A DNA stretch of 64,000 nt from Oxyruncus cristatus (lineage: Eukaryota > Chordata > Aves > Passeriformes > Cotingidae), in assembly GCA_013399855.1 (NCBI GenBank), contig VXAY01003152.1:1-64000 (forward strand), in the 5' to 3' direction. Below, piece after piece: positions 62,969 to 64,000 of this stretch. How positions within the stretch are numbered: the stretch's first letter is position 1; each line of letters opens with the position of its first letter. The position numbers and the translations under genes are program-made. The notes beneath the pieces are model-generated. The model saw only the letters and a program-made list of their open reading frames with translations. It did no database searches and was not told the origin of the DNA.

Positions 62969-64000
62969 GACACTGTCAGGATGTCTGCCCTCAACTGACT
63001 GAGGGGATTTTCCGTACATGTCATGTAGTGGTCAGTATTAAAAGCTGGGAGAAAGAAGGAGGAAGTGGGGTGTTTGTAGTTATGATGTTAGTCTTCTCTA
63101 TGCATACTGAGGCCCCACTGCCCTGGAACTGGCTGAATATCTCCTTGTCAACGGAAGTAATGCTAAAAAGTCCTCATTTTGTTTTGCTTGCACATGCGTC
63201 TTATGCTTCCCTTTTCAAATTGTCTTTATATTCATCCACAAGTCATCTCTCCCTCTGTTTGTTTTCTCCTCATCCTGTGGGAGAGGGAAAGAGAGTGAGC
63301 AGTTGTGTGGGTGCTTGGCTGCTAGCTGTGGTCAACTCACCAAAACAGTGCAAATCTTCAAGAGGGAGCAACTACCGTAACCACAAGCAGGCATAAATGT
63401 GTTGGAGGAAAATTTCATTAGGTTGAAAGAACCTCCAGCCAGTCAGCCCTAAGAACTATCTACTGGGACTTTAGGGACAGTTGTTTTGAATGTCCCATTG
63501 ATAACTGCTTGGAAGGGGAATATTATTGAGGAAACAGCAGGAAAAAAAAGTAACACAGATAGGGTCTGCTATCAGCAGATGTGAGCTCTGCTCCATTCCT
63601 GTTTTACAGTGTTTTACTTTCCTGCCTTCCTTCTCTGTAATGAAGATCTACTTTCCTAATTCTTCTTGAGGTTCTCAGGCTGGCAGTACAGAGAGCGTGC
63701 GCTGTACCAGTGTGAGTAGCAACAGAGCAAGGGGAAAGCATCTTTTGCTCCTGGAAGACCTTTTGAAGTTGTCCCAATGCTGGGTTTGCCAGGTACAATC
63801 AAGACCTGCAGCAGCTCTGTGAAATGCATCGGAAGTGCTGCCAGGTTAAGAAATGAGAGACTGATTTTTCTTAATGTAAGGAATAAATTGGTTAAGTATG
63901 CATAGCTTGATTATTTGCTCAACATATGAGAAAATGAATATCTGTGGATATTGAAAGCAGGTAAATCATTAAAGGAGTAGGTTAACAAAAGGAGTAAATG
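62969..64000. other. Unique non-coding stretch to window end
   Basis: No gene or transposon is recognised. The 122-codon open frame at 63028-63396 (+) has no domain. Confidence 0.55.

Noticed and set aside
1..64000. CRISPR arrays, operons, phage or prokaryotic features
   Set aside because: No regularly spaced repeats, no dense coding, and the retroelement content is avian; such systems are not expected or seen.
1..64000. tRNA or microRNA genes
   Set aside because: I found no convincing A-box/B-box pair with cloverleaf and no familiar microRNA seed with hairpin by eye; a tRNAscan-SE or hairpin-folding run would be needed to exclude them.

Overview
This window reads as non-coding nuclear DNA from a bird, probably an intergenic or intronic stretch of a gene-poor region. 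It is AT-rich by eye and carries many degenerate fragments of CR1 LINEs, the dominant avian retrotransposon, several ending in the CR1 octamer-type tail (variants of CATAGAAT / ATTCTATG). It also holds avian-type solo LTRs, and I see no mammalian L1/Alu-like repeats. There is no operon-like organisation, rRNA, tRNA, CRISPR array or protein-coding gene that I can recognise. The longer open frames are either remains of retrotransposon reverse transcriptase or isolated frames with no recognisable domain.

Layout. 1-38: the 3' tip of an LTR whose relatives appear at 13057-13922 (+) and 46975-47916 (-). 39-6690: unique AT-rich DNA. 6690-10555: a dense retroelement cluster, in order a CR1 fragment (-), a second CR1 with RT motifs (+), a probable LTR-derived block, a non-CR1 LINE fragment (-) with an RT FADD box and a C-terminal zinc-finger-like motif, an unexplained GC-richer block, and another CR1 (-). 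10556-13051: unique. 13057-13922: a solo LTR with a perfect 5-bp target-site duplication. 13928-33070: mostly unique, with microsatellites and a long T tract at 24115-24261. 33071-34754: two CR1 3' ends in the same orientation. 36886-37145: CR1 (-). 37146-46969: unique. 46975-47916: the second solo LTR, followed closely by a CR1 (-) at 47984-48785. 48786-62699: unique, with a possible conserved/transcribed locus around 53.4-57.2 kb. 62700-62968: CR1 (+). The rest is unique.

The most interesting signals are four. (i) Both full solo LTRs carry a near-perfect CTCF-type motif, and the two motifs point away from each other about 33.6 kb apart. (ii) The LINE at about 8.6-9.7 kb belongs to a non-CR1 clade (RTE-like or related) and is interrupted by only two stop codons over roughly 340 codons. 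(iii) A strong-Kozak ATG with an immediate consensus splice donor lies at 53826-53843, with a strong downstream acceptor at 57018 leading to a stop and two AATAAA signals. (iv) A 147-bp interrupted T tract abuts a GC-richer block. None of these amounts to a demonstrated new biological system. All calls come from reading the sequence by eye, without database or alignment support.
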